Shown here piece by piece: positions 46,293-58,249 of a stretch of 64,000 nucleotides of DNA. Below the pieces are notes generated by a model, which was not told where the DNA came from, did not search any database, and worked only from the letters and a program-made list of their open reading frames with translations. Origin of the DNA: Delphinapterus leucas (taxonomy: Eukaryota; Chordata; Mammalia; Artiodactyla; Monodontidae). The DNA lies in assembly GCF_002288925.2 (NCBI RefSeq), contig NW_022098031.1, positions 5,761,371-5,825,370 of the forward strand, read 5' to 3'. Each line of letters begins with the position of its first letter. Position 1 is the stretch's first letter. The position numbers and the translations under genes were made by a program.

Positions 46293-46300
46293 ATTTAATA

Positions 46301-47159
46301 GACACAAGTTACACTTTGAGCCAAAGTTATTTATTTTTTCTTTAGAATAAAACAGTAGGCATTATTGAATTTGATCTGTCTTTTCTTTGTCAAATTTCTT
46401 CGGCTGTGTAATTGCTTTGTACTGTGTGAACTTGAACTGTGTGACATGTGTGAAAATTACTAAGCAGCACTGAAGATTTAACTAATTAACTCCTACCAGT
46501 CAATGAGCAATGCAATTTTATTGTTCCCATGTACACAATATCAATGGACCTTTTGAAGGCTGTGTCTTTACCGCACTAACTGATATGTGCTTCCAACAGA
46601 AATTTAAATCATCTCTCATGTATTTAAAAGAGAAAATTGTCAGTTTGAATAAAACAATTTTTATTAGAGTTTGTACTCTACTACATTCTCCTGTGTCCAA
46701 TGTCAAATGACGAGTTATTTGAAAATGTAACCTTTGCTTGACAAGATGAACTTCTAAAAATCCTTCATAATCTGTAATGTGACCATCTGGATTCTAAAAG
46801 ACATTGTTTTCACCTGGATATATCAGTGTAGGATTTCTGTTTTGTTGGTTATGGTGGCTGTTTGTTGGTTGGTTGGTTGATCTGTTTTAGTTTTGCTTTC
46901 TTTGATTTTGCTCAGTTTTTTTTTTTTTTTTTAATAGTAATGGTGACACCTTCCCTCTAAAAGGTGGACATTGCCTCTTACCTGATTTCATGTGGCTGAA
47001 ACAAGTTCCTGTGTCCGTGTAACTAGAGAAGGGAAGATGAGGAAAGAAAAAGGAAGTATAAGAGAATCATTCTGTAATTTTTAAAGACAAGAGTACCTAA
47101 TATTTTAATAAAGGAAGTGTTGCTGAGATGAATGGAATATGCACTACTTCTGAGGCCAT
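46301..47159. other. Unique sequence
   Basis: Short TTGG repeat at about 46860-46880 and a poly(T) run at about 46917-46933. The region 46510-46710 has frames on both strands but no domain. Confidence 0.45.
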
Positions 47160-47350
47160 TGATTCATTCACTCATCTATTAACTTAATAAAGCAATAAAT
47201 ATTTATTCAGGATTCAGAGTGTTCTAGATACTCTATAACAGAGACTCCAAGGATGGAAGTCTCCATCCTTGTCCTTTAAAAGTTAGATTGTAAGAGGAAG
47301 ACAGATATCTAAACCAATATTTACCATTGAATGTCATAATTCCTCTGGTA
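47160..47350 (-). repeat. L2 3'-end fragment (antisense)
   Basis: 'ttgattcattcactcatcta', 'aataaatatttattcaggat' and 'gttctagatactctataaca' are the reverse of the LINE-2 3' end. Confidence 0.75.
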
Positions 47351-47499
47351 AACAAATGTAGGTATTTCAGTGGGGACAAAGGATTCCAGTATTGCCTTGC
47401 AAGTGGGTAAAGATTACAGAAGACATCTACTTAATAGATGTAGGTATTTGGTGTTTGTTAGCCATGTGTTAGGGTAAGCTGAAAATCCTTAACGAATAG
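47351..47499. other. Unassigned sequence
   Basis: Nothing recognised. Confidence 0.3.
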
Positions 47500-47830
47500 C
47501 ACTCCCTTCCATTTTAGTGATAACACAGCAAGAAGTTTATTATTTTTTTTATATGCAAGCATCAAGGGTAGGTTTTCAGATAGCAGAACAATAGCTGCAC
47601 ACAATTATTCTGGCCAGGCTGATGGTTACTTGGCATTTTTAACTCATGCCTTCCAAGACCCCCTGGGCAAAATCCTTCCCTCAGCTAAAGGAGAAGACAT
47701 GGAAAGGTGCTTATAGGTTTTGTGGGCCAGGCCTAGAAGCCATACACATCTCTTCAGCTCACAGAGGTTGGAGAGCCACACCTAACTGTAGTGGACACTG
47801 AAAGAACCGGAGAAAGGGAGAAGAGATTTT
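47500..47830 (+). repeat. Ancient interspersed repeat, same family as 8880-9178
   Basis: 'cagcaagaagtttattattt', 'catgccttccaagaccccct', 'tgtgggccaggcctagaagc' and 'agccacacctaactgtagtg' appear in the order of a common mammalian repeat also seen at 8880-9178. Family not named. Confidence 0.55.
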
Positions 47831-48594
47831 GATGGACAGCTGATGGGTTTTGCCCTCAAGAAATATTTCCAAAAAAAGGGAAAGATAGCATATTCAAAGG
47901 TTCCTGAGTTTGAGCATCCTTGATGTATCTTTAGAAAGAAACAAGTTGTAGTTTGCTAGAAGCCATGCAAAAGTCTTTTGATTTTGTTCTTTGGACAGTG
48001 GAGGAGAACTAGTCAATTATTTTGGGTAATGAGCAGATTTGATCATTTTTTATTAGAGCCTATAAAGCTGAAAAAAAACACACTTTAACCTTAGTGTGAA
48101 TATGTTCTTTAAGCCAACTGAACAGTTCAGATTTATGATTTTTCAGTTGTAGTAGGCAATCAGATACCTGCTAGTGTAAATGCCAGCTTAAATATCAGCA
48201 GACTCATCTGATTTACATAATCCATTAGCATTAATATTTTAGGGAAATTGGGAGACAGGTTATATTGAGATCTAAAATAATTATTTTTGTCATAAAATCA
48301 TTCAAGTGAGAAGGTAACACTATTTCTCTACTAAAAGTTATTCCAAAACTTTGGCACTATTCTGCTCCAAGTACATTATACTATGAATCAGTTTCCATTT
48401 ATTGAATACCTACTATGCTTTATTAGATATACCTACACACAAATAAATATAAAATTGATAATTCTCACCAAGATTAATTTTGAACTTCTAACTTTGGTGT
48501 GTTAGATTTTTTTAAAAGACTATTATAGCACAGTATTGAAAACAGACTGCAGCACATATACATACCATAAAAATAATCAAAGTTAATGTTTATC
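47831..48594. other. Mostly unique sequence
   Basis: A small MIR- or L2-like scrap, 'atttattgaatacctactat', lies at about 48399-48418. Otherwise nothing recognised. Confidence 0.4.
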
Positions 48595-49615
48595 ATTTAT
48601 ATATTTATTTGACCAAAAACTTTTTCAGCACCTATTATATGCAAAGAATTGTTCTACGTGCCTGAGCTGCATCAGGGATTTTAAAAAAGTCTTTTCCCTT
48701 TGGTACTTACATTTTAGAAGGAAGACAAAAGATAATGAATAAGAAAACTATATAGTATATTAAAAGGTAATATGAACTATATGAAAAACAGTAGAGTATG
48801 GTAGGAGAGGTCAAAAAAACAGAGGGAAGTGGATTGCGATTTTATATGGGTTGCTCAAGGGCTACCTCACTGAGAGATGATATTTTAGTAAAGAACAAAG
48901 GAATTAATGGAGTTAGATATTTGGGAGAAAGGCTTTCCAGACAAAGGAAATATCAGAGCAAAGGCCCTAAATACCAGAGCAAAGGCCTTGCAGCTAGGGA
49001 GGGAGAGTAGCCCACGATATGGTCAGAGAGATAACTGGGAAGAAGGTGAGAAATCATACAGGGTCTAACAGGCTATTAGAAAGATCTTGGCTTAATTCTC
49101 AGTAACATGAGGAATGATTACAAGATTTTGAAGAAAGGAATGATATAATATGCCTTTTGTTTTAAAAATATTATTATTTCTGCTGTGTTGAGGATAGGAT
49201 AGGATATTATTTAGGCAGCTCTTGCAGTTATCCAAATGAGCAGTGAGATGGGGGATAGCATAAGGATGTTGAGAAGTGGTTGATTCTGAAAATATTTTGA
49301 GAGAATAACCAAAAGAACTATGTGATGGGTTACACCTGAGATTTGAGAGAAAGAGGTAAGTCAAGGTGACTCCAAGACTTCTAGCATGTAAAACTATGAG
49401 GATGATGTTGCCCTCAACAGGGATGTGGAAAGACTATGGAGAGACAGGTTTGCAGAAAGGGGAGATTATTTTTGGATTGGGTGGGATGTGTATTGGGCAT
49501 CTGAGGAGAAACACTGAATAGATATCAAAGTCTGGAGTTCAGGAAAAAGAGTTAGGCTAGGCACAGAAATCTAGGATAATGATAACACTTGGAGGTAGTT
49601 GATGTTTAAAATCCA
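48595..49615 (-). repeat. L2, about 1 kb (antisense)
   Basis: From left: 'cagcacctattatatgcaaa', 'cttacattttagaaggaaga', 'caaaggccttgcagctaggg', 'tatccaaatgagcagtgaga', 'aggtaagtcaaggtgactcc'. This is the reverse complement of the LINE-2 3' kilobase, the longest L2 copy here. A short tandem duplication, 'accagagcaaaggcc'-like, occurs at about 48950-48987. The reverse-transcriptase end is not preserved as a frame. Confidence 0.85.
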
Positions 49616-50694
49616 AAACTGAATTTAATGAATTTATGTGCAGTGAAGTTATCAAATTTATTTGTCTTTATGTTTCATTCCTATAAGACATAGTCTATAA
49701 ATTATATCTTCTATTACATATTTACACTAATTCCCTTGAAAAAATAGACCTTTTAGTTTTAAAACCCCTTTACTGAGCAACAGAAGTAAAAGTATATAAC
49801 TTAGGAAATCTCAAAAGAATACACTGTGAGCTCCCTCTACTGTTACTGGAGACTCAGATATTAAGAAAATTGGCAAATACTCGTGATACCTAAACTAAAT
49901 AACTGCCAGATATTTAAAGAAAAAGAAAACAATACAAATGGAATATGAACATGGAGTTTAAACAATATGAAATGGTTCAACACTTTCCTCTGTTTAAAAC
50001 AGATAATACATTAAGAATGTTAGCAAAACACTGCACTTGAACTAATTGATTCCTCTTTGAAAATTTAAAAATACTACATAGTTTTCATTTTTTAAGTAAA
50101 ATCACTTACATATTCACCAATTAAGACCATGGAGACATGATCAGATCAAAAGAGAATGCCTCTATTTTCTTTAAGAAGAATTATGTTCATATTGTCTTCT
50201 CAATAGAACAGAATATGTTTTGTTTAAAATTTAATTATTTAATGGATATAATTTTGTGAAATTCATAACCAGCAACTAAAATCTAGAATGGCTAGTCAGT
50301 AGTTTCCAGTTGGCAGAGTGACCATGGATTTAAAATTGATTAGAATCATCAAGAAAAATATATATTAAAATTTCCTTTGTAGGTGGCAAAGCACAAAGTA
50401 TTTTGAGAAAGTTTATATCACATGGTTAAATGTGGTAAAGCTCAGGAATTACAATTTAAACAAAAACGTAGATAAGAATGCAAAAGTAATGGCTTAAAAG
50501 GCCCCCACCTGTCTCTCTAGGTACCATTTTACAACTTTACTCATTTTAGAACCTTAATAAAATAGTTGTAGTTCTCCAGTTGCATCATATACCTCACTTT
50601 GTCTTATATGAGTATTTATTTGACTTTTCTCAATAGTTAGCTGATGACCTCATTAGTTAGGTAAGGTGTCTCTCCTCTGTACGTACAAAACCTA
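49616..50694. other. Unique AT-rich sequence
   Basis: No repeat or gene recognised. Confidence 0.45.
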
Positions 50695-50940
50695 CAGGCT
50701 CTGAAATCAAATATGACTGGCATTTTATCCTGGCTCTGCTACCTCATGCTTGTGAAACTTTGGGCAAAATATTTAACCTTTCTCAGCCTTAATTTTTCCT
50801 CTGGACATTGGAAATAACATAGGTAATACATACGGTTGTCAAAAAAATCAGTGAAATAATATATGTAAAGCACCTAGTATAGTTTGGAACACAAAAGATA
50901 CACTCTGTGTACTGTAGCTATTAATATTCTATAATTAATA
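50695..50940 (+). repeat. MIR SINE
   Basis: 'tatcctggctctgctacctc', 'tgggcaaaatatttaacctt', 'gtgaaataatatatgtaaag' and 'gtactgtagctattaatatt' follow MIRb from box region to 3' end. Confidence 0.88.
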
Positions 50941-52408
50941 TCTTTCACAAAACATCACAATGTATGGTAACTGTTGATATTTGTATGTCTCTATTATAAG
51001 AGTTCAGTTTCTTCAAGAGTAAAGAGCTTCATGTTTTCTATATTATCTTTAGAACCAAGCTGAATATATGGTATAATAGAAACAAGCAATAAAACATTTT
51101 GAATTAGTGAATGCAGATGGATTAATGACATTCTCAAGTCCTTATTTAAAATTAGAAAATTAACTTAAAGGAAAAAATATGTTAGAGAGTAATATACCAT
51201 TAACGTATAAGTCTGTGAATTAATATTTTTATGGAGTTAATCAATTAGACATAATAATAGTAAAAAAATTGAAAAGTAGGTCATTTGCATTGGATAATAT
51301 TATACACTCTTTGTTGCTTCTTTCCTCAATGCCCTCAAGTTATTAAATGTAGCAGCAGACAGGAGGGACAGGTAGTCATATAAAATGATAGTTGTAACTA
51401 AGGCAACCATGTCATTTCTTTCTGTTTTTCTTTCTTTCCATTTTCCTTTAATCAATAAAAGCTCTCAAATGAAATGGAACATTGTGTTTATGCTAATTTT
51501 CCTTTTTGCTTGATTTTTCTCAGGTCTGTTCCTGCTGTGTACACTGTAATTATTCTCATTTTTAAACAAAAAATACTCTTTTCAAAGAAATATTTAGGGC
51601 ATCGCTTTATTAGAGTTTCTTAAAATTTGACACATTAAAGTAAATGGAAGTCACTCTTAACAGTGAAATTCCTAATATTTCAACAACACCGAAGTCTATT
51701 TTATGAAATTTTGATACTTTGAAGTTAGTTTGCCAGAATATGAAAGCAATTATTAGTAGACAATTTTATATAGAGATATGAATTCCTCATAAAAATCCAG
51801 TTTAAAAGAGCAAACACACAATGTAAAAACTGACATTTTCTATATAATTTATGGAAAATAATGTACTACTGGATGTTAATGACTTATTCTTGTTTAACAG
51901 GTAAAGGAAATAACATTTCAAACCATTAAATTTCCCTGAGTTACTTAATTAAAATTCTACTGTAAAGCATTATAGAACTTAAAGAACCTTTCATTCAATA
52001 AAAAATTTTAAAGATAAATTTTAAAAAGGGCTCACATGAAAAAAATTCTGCTGCTAACTCTATTATCATGTGAAGTAGTTTCACCTCTCTTGGACTTAAA
52101 AAAAAGTGACATTTGAGTTCAAAAGCCTTGAAATATGATTGGTTATATCTAGCTGTATATAGTGTGACAAGATGGGTAAGTAAAGGCATTCTTGGCAGCG
52201 TCAAGTACATAGAAAATTCCAGAGGTGTGAAAAACCATAATGCATTAGAAAAACTTCAGGTGGGATTATAGAATATGGGGAGAGGTAGAAGAACTTTGTG
52301 TTTTTTCCTGTCTTACATGTATATCTGTTAAGTGCAAACCATGGCCCAAGAAATAGGCAATTTTGGTCTACTTGAGATATTCAGAAATAACATATATTGC
52401 AAAGTAGA
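50941..52408. other. Unique AT-rich sequence
   Basis: No repeat or gene recognised over 1.4 kb. The minus-strand frame at 51995-52210 has no domain. Confidence 0.45.
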
Positions 52409-53103
52409 AATCACAAACTTTTAGCGAGATTGACAATGAATAAAAGAAAGAGGACATAAATAACTAAAATCAGAAATAACGGTAAAGACATTATTAACTT
52501 TATAGAAATAAAAATGGTTATAAAATAAAAATGGTATAAGCAATGGCCCAGTAACAAATTAGATAATCTAGATGAATTGGAAAAATTCCTAGAAATACAC
52601 AAATTGCCTAAACTGACTCAAGAAGAAACAGAAAATCTCAACAGATCTATAATAAAGAGAAGAGATTAAATCAGCAATCAAAAACCTCACAACAAAGAAA
52701 GTTTAGAACAGACAGATTCACTGGTGAATTCTACCAAACATTTAAATAAGAATTAATACCTATCCTTCTCAAACTAGTTTAAAATATAGAAGAGGAAAAA
52801 ACACTTCCTAATTCATTCTATGCAACCAGCATTACCCTGATACAAAAGTCAGATAAAAAAATATCACAAAAAAAGGACATTACAAATATCCCTTAGGAAT
52901 ACAGATGCAAAAATCCTTAACAAAATACTAGCAAACTGAATCTAACAGCATGTTAAAAGGATTATACACCATGACCAAGAGGGATTTATCCCAGGAATCC
53001 AAGAATGGTTCAAAAAAGAAAATAAATCAATGTAATACACCACATTAATAGAATGAAGAAAAAAATCAATAATCATTTCAATCTATGCATAAAAGGCCTT
53101 TGA

Positions 53104-53300
53104 CATAATAATATTGTGTAATATATTAATAGTTGAAAGTTGCTAAGAGAGTAGATATTAAATGTTCTCACCACAAAAAATGATGTTGTGGAAGTGTTAA
53201 CTAATATTATTTTGTAATATACAAATATAACAAATCAACATGTTGTACACTTTAAATTTACACAATGCTATATGTCAGTTATATCTCAATAATGTGGGGA
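53104..53300 (+). mobile_element. L1 3' end nested in older L1
   Basis: A 197-bp insertion bounded by a perfect 13-bp target-site duplication, AAAAGGCCTTTGA, at 53091-53103 and 53301-53313. Its 3' part contains 'ttgtacactttaaatttaca' and 'cagttatatctcaataat', typical of a medium-age L1 3' UTR. The interrupted ORF2 text resumes exactly after the second copy. Confidence 0.92.
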
Positions 53301-53590
53301 AAAAGGCCTTTGAAAAAATTTAAAACCTTTTCATGATAAAGAAATATACTCAGAAAAATAGGAATAGAAAGAAACCTACTCAACATGATAACTGGCATTT
53401 ATGAAAAACCCACAGGTAAAATCATACTCAGTGATGAAGATTGAAAGATTTCCCCAAAAATCAGAACCAAAAAAAACACAAAAAATCACAAAAGTCATAA
53501 AGATCAGGAATTAAAAAAAAAAATCACAAAATCACACAAAAAATTAGAAACAAAAATTACAAAAGCCACAAGGATCAAGAGCAAGACAAA

Positions 53591-53947
53591 CCGGGGCTTC
53601 CCTGGTGGCACAGTGGTTAAGAATCTGCCTGGCAATGCAGGAGACACGGGTTCGAGCCCTGGTCTGGGAAGATCCCACATGCCGTGGAGCAACTAGGCCC
53701 CTGTACCACAGCTACTGAGCCTGAGCTCTAGAGCTCGGAAGCCACAACTGCTGAGCCCGTGTGCCACAACTACTGAAGCCCGCGCGCCTAGAGCCTGTGC
53801 TCCACAACAAGAGAAGCCACCACAATGAGAAGGCTGCGCACCTCAGCGAAGAGTAGCTCCCTCTCGCCGCAACTAGAGAAAGCCCGTGCACAGCAACAAA
53901 GACCCAATGCAGCCAAAAATAAATAAATAAATTAAAAAAGAAAAAAA
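53591..53947 (+). mobile_element. Long CHR-family SINE nested in L1
   Basis: Head 'ggggcttccctggtggcaca', B-box-like GGTTCGAGCCC at about 53650-53660, long tRNA-unrelated body ('agcccgcgcgcctagagcct', 'aaagcccgtgcacagcaaca') and (AAAT)n/A-rich tail. Target-site duplication AAGAGCAAGACAAA (53577-53590) and AAGAACAAGACAAA (53948-53961), one mismatch. This is the long form, about 360 bp. The 88-codon minus-strand frame is translated SINE. Confidence 0.95.
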
Positions 53948-54180
53948 AAGAACAAGACAAATCGCTACTGCTATTCAAATTGTACCAGACATTCTAGCCA
54001 GAGTACATAGATAAGAAATAGAAAGTATCCAAACTAGAAAGGAAGAAGTAAAACTCTATTCAAAGAGGATGTGATCCTATATATGGAAAATGCCAGAGTC
54101 CAGAAAAAAGATACTAGGGCTAATGAATGGATTCAGCAAATTTGCAGTATACATTACCAAAGAAATTGACTTTTTATGTT

Positions 54181-55799
54181 TAATAATTATTTTTCAAAAC
54201 ATGCAACATATTTTTGTTATTTGGGTCTCTATTAGTAACAACTGGAATGATAACTCAACCTAGTTTTTTTTTTTTTTAACATTTAGAACCTCATGGTTAT
54301 AAAACATTCTTTAAAATTTTTTAAATTAATATATTTTGTTGCAGAAAATTATGATACAATTCTGAGGGGAATTTGGTATAGAAAAAGATAAATGTAAGGT
54401 CTATGGCTGTTAGAGAAGGACCTATTTATAGGATTTGAAATAAGTGATTTTGTGTATCAAACTGCTATTTGATTAGATCCTCGTGGAATTATTTAGACAT
54501 ATGGTGTAACAATTTTCCTTAAAAATATAAATACTTATGTTTTATATCATTTTCAGCTATTTAAACTTAAAGCTTTTAGATATAAATTTTAAAATGTAAA
54601 AATGGCTACATAGTTTTTCTAAATAATTTTAGGTCGAATAAGAGAAAAATAATTTCAGTTATTTATGATCTTTTCTAAGCTCCAGGAATGAAGGGATGAA
54701 TAATCAAATGACTGCCCTATGGGTGTCTTCAGGGATTTTTAAGGCTCCTCAGAAGGTCTGACATAGTTTAATAATCCTGGCTGAAAATAACTGTAGGGAA
54801 TCTGCTCCTGCCTCAACTACAAGAAAAATACATTTTATATATGGAAATAGCAGAGCTTAAGAAAGTCATATAGGGGCATTAAACCACAAAGGTCAAATCT
54901 TGGTTACCACAAGGCACCTTTATCTTTATATAACAGATTGACAATTAACATAGTGGATAATTTGGGGAATAGATATATCTACATATTTATGAGATTTCAG
55001 TGACAGGGTAGATTTTTCAAATCAGTGGAGAAGCAGAGTTCTTTTCAATAACTGTAACTGAATATTCATACTAAAAATATATGAAAAGCCCCAAACAAAA
55101 ATAACTATGAAATATTAAGATAAAATATAAGCTTTTGAAAAAAATCTTATGAGAAAGGAATCATTAATCAAAACAAAAATATATTAAATATTTTACACAT
55201 TAAAAATCGATTGATGGTTTTTAATAAACTTAAAAAAATCTGTTTAATAAGATACTCCTTAAACAAAGTTTAAAAGATAAGAAATAGGAGAAATACAAGA
55301 AAAAGTAAACCATAAAATAAATTTATATCACTTATACTGATAATTTAGACGTTAATTGAGCAGATTACTTTGATTTGGATCAAAATAATATGGCAACACC
55401 ATATCAGATAAATTTGAGAAGACAAAGAGGAGGTCATGACTCTGTTTCATTCCAATATCTTTCAATTACGGTACGTGTTACAAACAAGAAAGGAACAGAA
55501 GAGGACAGACTAACACAGTAGGTCCTCTTTTAAGTTCTCTTCCGCTCTTGAAGAGAGAGCAACATTCTGTCAAAGAGTTTATGGCGAGGAGTTCCAGACT
55601 GTGGAGGGCAACCAAGGAAGCAACGGTTCCCAATGGAACTTGGCAGCAGAAAGGCACAGATATTCTGTGGAGACCTTGCCGAGTAGAGAACTCGGATGAA
55701 ACATACAATTTCTCCTCCCACACATTCTCAGTATATGCCAGAGAAAACCAAAGCTTGAAGGGTATGAGTCTGAGGTCACTAATATTTAGAAGATTTTAA
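54181..55799. other. Mostly unique sequence
   Basis: 55470-55760 is richer in G and C, with overlapping frames of 63-83 codons on both strands, but there is no domain, splice pair or promoter I can support. Confidence 0.4.
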
Positions 55800-55860
55800 A
55801 TAACTAGTAGGAATATAGTAGATTTTTAATAAGTATGTGGATGGATGAATGAAACAATGG
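55800..55860 (+). repeat. L2 3' terminus
   Basis: 'ggaatatagtagatttttaa' then 'ggatggatgaatgaaaca' resembles the LINE-2 3' end in sense orientation. Confidence 0.5.
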
Positions 55861-56435
55861 CTACTGAGGTTGAAAAAATTCGAAGATGCTTCCTAACTAG
55901 AGATATGCTTTTCAGTATTTATCATAGCCTTTCCACAAGTAATATTTGTGTGCCATATAAGTACATTTTAAATAGCTTCTTACAGATTTCTGCTTTTTAT
56001 CTGTTACAGTGGGGTGTGTTAGTTGAATAAATAATAACAAAGCATAATTCCTTGTTTGCATTAAAGTAGCTCTTGCTCAAACAGATAAAATCATATTTCA
56101 TTTATCTATTCTTGCCATTAAATTTTTCAAATTTCTTTACAATATTCTCACATAGTTGGTTTACTCACATAGTTAATGCCTACATTAAACGTTGGAGTTA
56201 ATGTGCACTATATTCAATTTTCTATTTCATGATCTTTCTCGGTGTTTTCCAAGAATTAGTTACCATTTTTATCCGACAAAATAGCTAAGTGATTTTTGAT
56301 ATATTTAAGTACAGCTAGTTCTTGCATTTTCTTCAACACTTAAGTTTCTTTTTACTTTTAAACGGTTCTGATAATTACAACATTAATGATAATGCTTTTC
56401 CATTTTATAGCTTTTTACATTCTCTAGAGCCCATT
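55861..56435. other. Unique sequence
   Basis: No repeat or gene recognised. Confidence 0.4.
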
Positions 56436-56445
56436 CATTATTGAG

Positions 56446-56655
56446 GTTTATTTTTTTTTGCCGTACGCGGGCCTCTCACTGTTGTGGCCTCTCCCGTTGC
56501 GGAGCACAGGCTCCGGACGCGCAGGCTCAGCCGCCATGGCTCACGGGCCCAGCCGCTCCGCGCCATGTGGGATCTTCCCGGACCGGGGCACGAACCTGTG
56601 TCCCCTGCATTGGCAGGGCAGGCGGACTCTCAACCACTGCGCCACCAGGGAAGCC
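56446..56655 (-). mobile_element. Young CHR-family SINE (short form)
   Basis: Reverse complement of the CHR head at the high-coordinate end ('gccaccagggaagcc') and a short T-run at about 56450-56459. A perfect 10-bp target-site duplication, CATTATTGAG, lies at 56436-56445 and 56656-56665. Many intact CpG sites ('ggctccggacgcgcaggctc') indicate recent insertion. B-box-like sequence on minus at about 56588-56597. A small 'ggcag' duplication is present near 56611-56620. Three plus-strand frames across it are translated SINE. Confidence 0.96.
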
Positions 56656-56665
56656 CATTATTGAG

Positions 56666-57119
56666 CTTCTGAAAGTTTTGAAAGGTGGTGTGTTTTGGTT
56701 GCTGTGATAGGAAATATATGTTATATATTAACAACAGTGATATTTACCAAATTGTTGGTCAATGCTTTAGGTTTCTTTTTTGTTTTTCATTGGGTGGATG
56801 TTTTCTTTAATCAATCATTGGCAATTACACATTCTTTAAATATGTTCCTATGGAAATAAAACTAAATGTCATCCTACTGTGTTATTGAAGGTCATTTGAA
56901 CATAAAGCACCTTTATTATTTTTGAATAGATATAATATCATTGTTTTCTATCAGGAGGTCAAAAATAATACTGAGTTTAAAAGATTTTAAATTTATTTTA
57001 TAGCAGTTACTTTATTGTGCAGAATAAAAAGATTTTGCATTGTACTTTAAAATTAATATATTTGAATTAGTTAATTTTTATTTACACAGATAAATGGTTT
57101 CAAATAATATTTTTAATAA
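56666..57119. other. Unique AT-rich sequence
   Basis: Nothing recognised. Confidence 0.4.
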
Positions 57120-58249
57120 TCTTATTGTGGCGTAATTTACACAGCATAAAATTCATTCATTTTAAGTGTACAATTCAATGATATTGGTAGATTTCAAAAG
57201 TTGTACAGCCATCACCACAAACTTACTTTAAAACATTTCCATTATAAAGACGCAGACCTACTAGAGAATGGACTTGAGGATATAGGGAGGGGGAAAGGTA
57301 AGTTGGGACAAAGTGAGAGAGTGGCATGGACATATATACACTACCAAATGTAAAATAGATAGCTAGCGGGAAGCAGCCGCATAGCACAGGGAGATCAGCT
57401 CAGTGCTTTGTTACCACCTACAGGGGTGGGATAGGGAGGGTGGGAGGGAGACGCAAGAGGGAAGAGATATGGGGATATATGTATATGTATAACTGATTCA
57501 CTTTGTTATAAAGCAGAAACTAACACACCATTGTAAAGCAATTTTACTCCAATAAAGATTTTTTATTTCCAATAAAAAATTTTTTCCAATTAAAAAAAAA
57601 CATTTCCATTACTCCCAAGTGATCCCTTGTGTCCGTTTTCAGAGTCATTCACTGTTCCCAGTTAGCCCAAGCAGTCACAAAGTTACTTTCTGAATCTATA
57701 TATATTTGCTTTTTCTGGACATTTAATCTAAATGATTCATACAATATAATGTGTGTTCTTTTACATCTGGCTTCTGTCACTTAGCATAATCAGAGGTTCA
57801 CCCACTTTGCAGCATATACCAATACTCCATTCTTTTTTATTGGCAGATAATATTCCATTGTTTAGATATCCCATATTTTTTCTTATCTAATTCACCAGTT
57901 AATGGACATTTGAGTTGTTTCCAATATTTTGTCTGTGATGAATTATGCTGCTGTGAGCATTCACGTACAGGTATTCATGTACAAGTCTGTGTGTGAATAT
58001 ACATTTGCATTCCTCTTGGGTGTATACCTAGGCGTGGAATTACTGGGTTATATGGTACATTTATGTTTAATAACTTTTTAAGAAGCTACCAAACTATTTT
58101 CCACAGTAGTTGCACTGTATTACATTCCCACCAGCAATGTATGAGGGGGTCCGATTTCTCCACTACGAACACTTGTTATTGCCTGTCTTTTTTATTTTTG
58201 CCACCCATCTGAGCTAAAAGTGATGTCTCATTGTGATTTTAGATGCATT
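57120..58249 (-). mobile_element. Ancient L1M (antisense) split by a young L1
   Basis: Left part (57120-57244): 'gcgtaatttacacagcataa' and 'ttgtacagccatcaccacaa'. Right part (57612-58249): 'gcttctgtcacttagcataa', 'atggacatttgagttgtttc', 'cctcttgggtgtatacctag', 'tacattcccaccagcaatgt'. Together these are the reverse complement of an L1M 3' UTR and ORF2 C-terminus. No open frame. Confidence 0.88.
57245..57596 (+). mobile_element. Young L1 3' end nested in L1M
   Basis: Contains 'gtggcatggacatatataca', 'aagcagccgcatagcacagg' and 'aactgattcactttgttata', the same 3' UTR as 10605-10829. A perfect 15-bp target-site duplication, AAAACATTTCCATTA, lies at 57230-57244 and 57597-57611. The tail repeats a TCCAATAAA-like unit two to three times (57549-57590), suggesting slippage during tail synthesis. 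Confidence 0.95.

Larger units (their letters stand above)
52409..54180 (+). mobile_element. Ancient L1 ORF2 with two nested insertions
   Basis: Sense ORF2 text: 'gaaatacacaaattgcctaa', 'tcactggtgaattctaccaa', 'caccatgaccaagagggatt', 'aactggcatttatgaaaaac', 'ggaagaagtaaaactctatt'. It is interrupted by an L1 3' end (53104-53300) and a CHR-SINE (53591-53947). Between 53455 and 53576 the ORF2 has been replaced or expanded by an A-rich, imperfectly duplicated segment ('aaatcacaaaagtcataaag' and 'aaattacaaaagccacaagg'). No open frame remains. Confidence 0.88.

Noticed and set aside
46085..46345. 86-codon plus-strand frame in a GC-rich stretch that resembled a first exon or CpG island
   Set aside because: It lies within a hAT DNA transposon with exact ends and an 8-bp duplication.
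48546..48566. 'gcagcacatatacatacc', similar to the start of U6 snRNA
   Set aside because: Similarity covers only about 16 bases; the rest of U6 is absent.
55548..55799. Overlapping open frames on both strands
   Set aside because: Open on several frames at once, which reflects composition; no domain or splice context.
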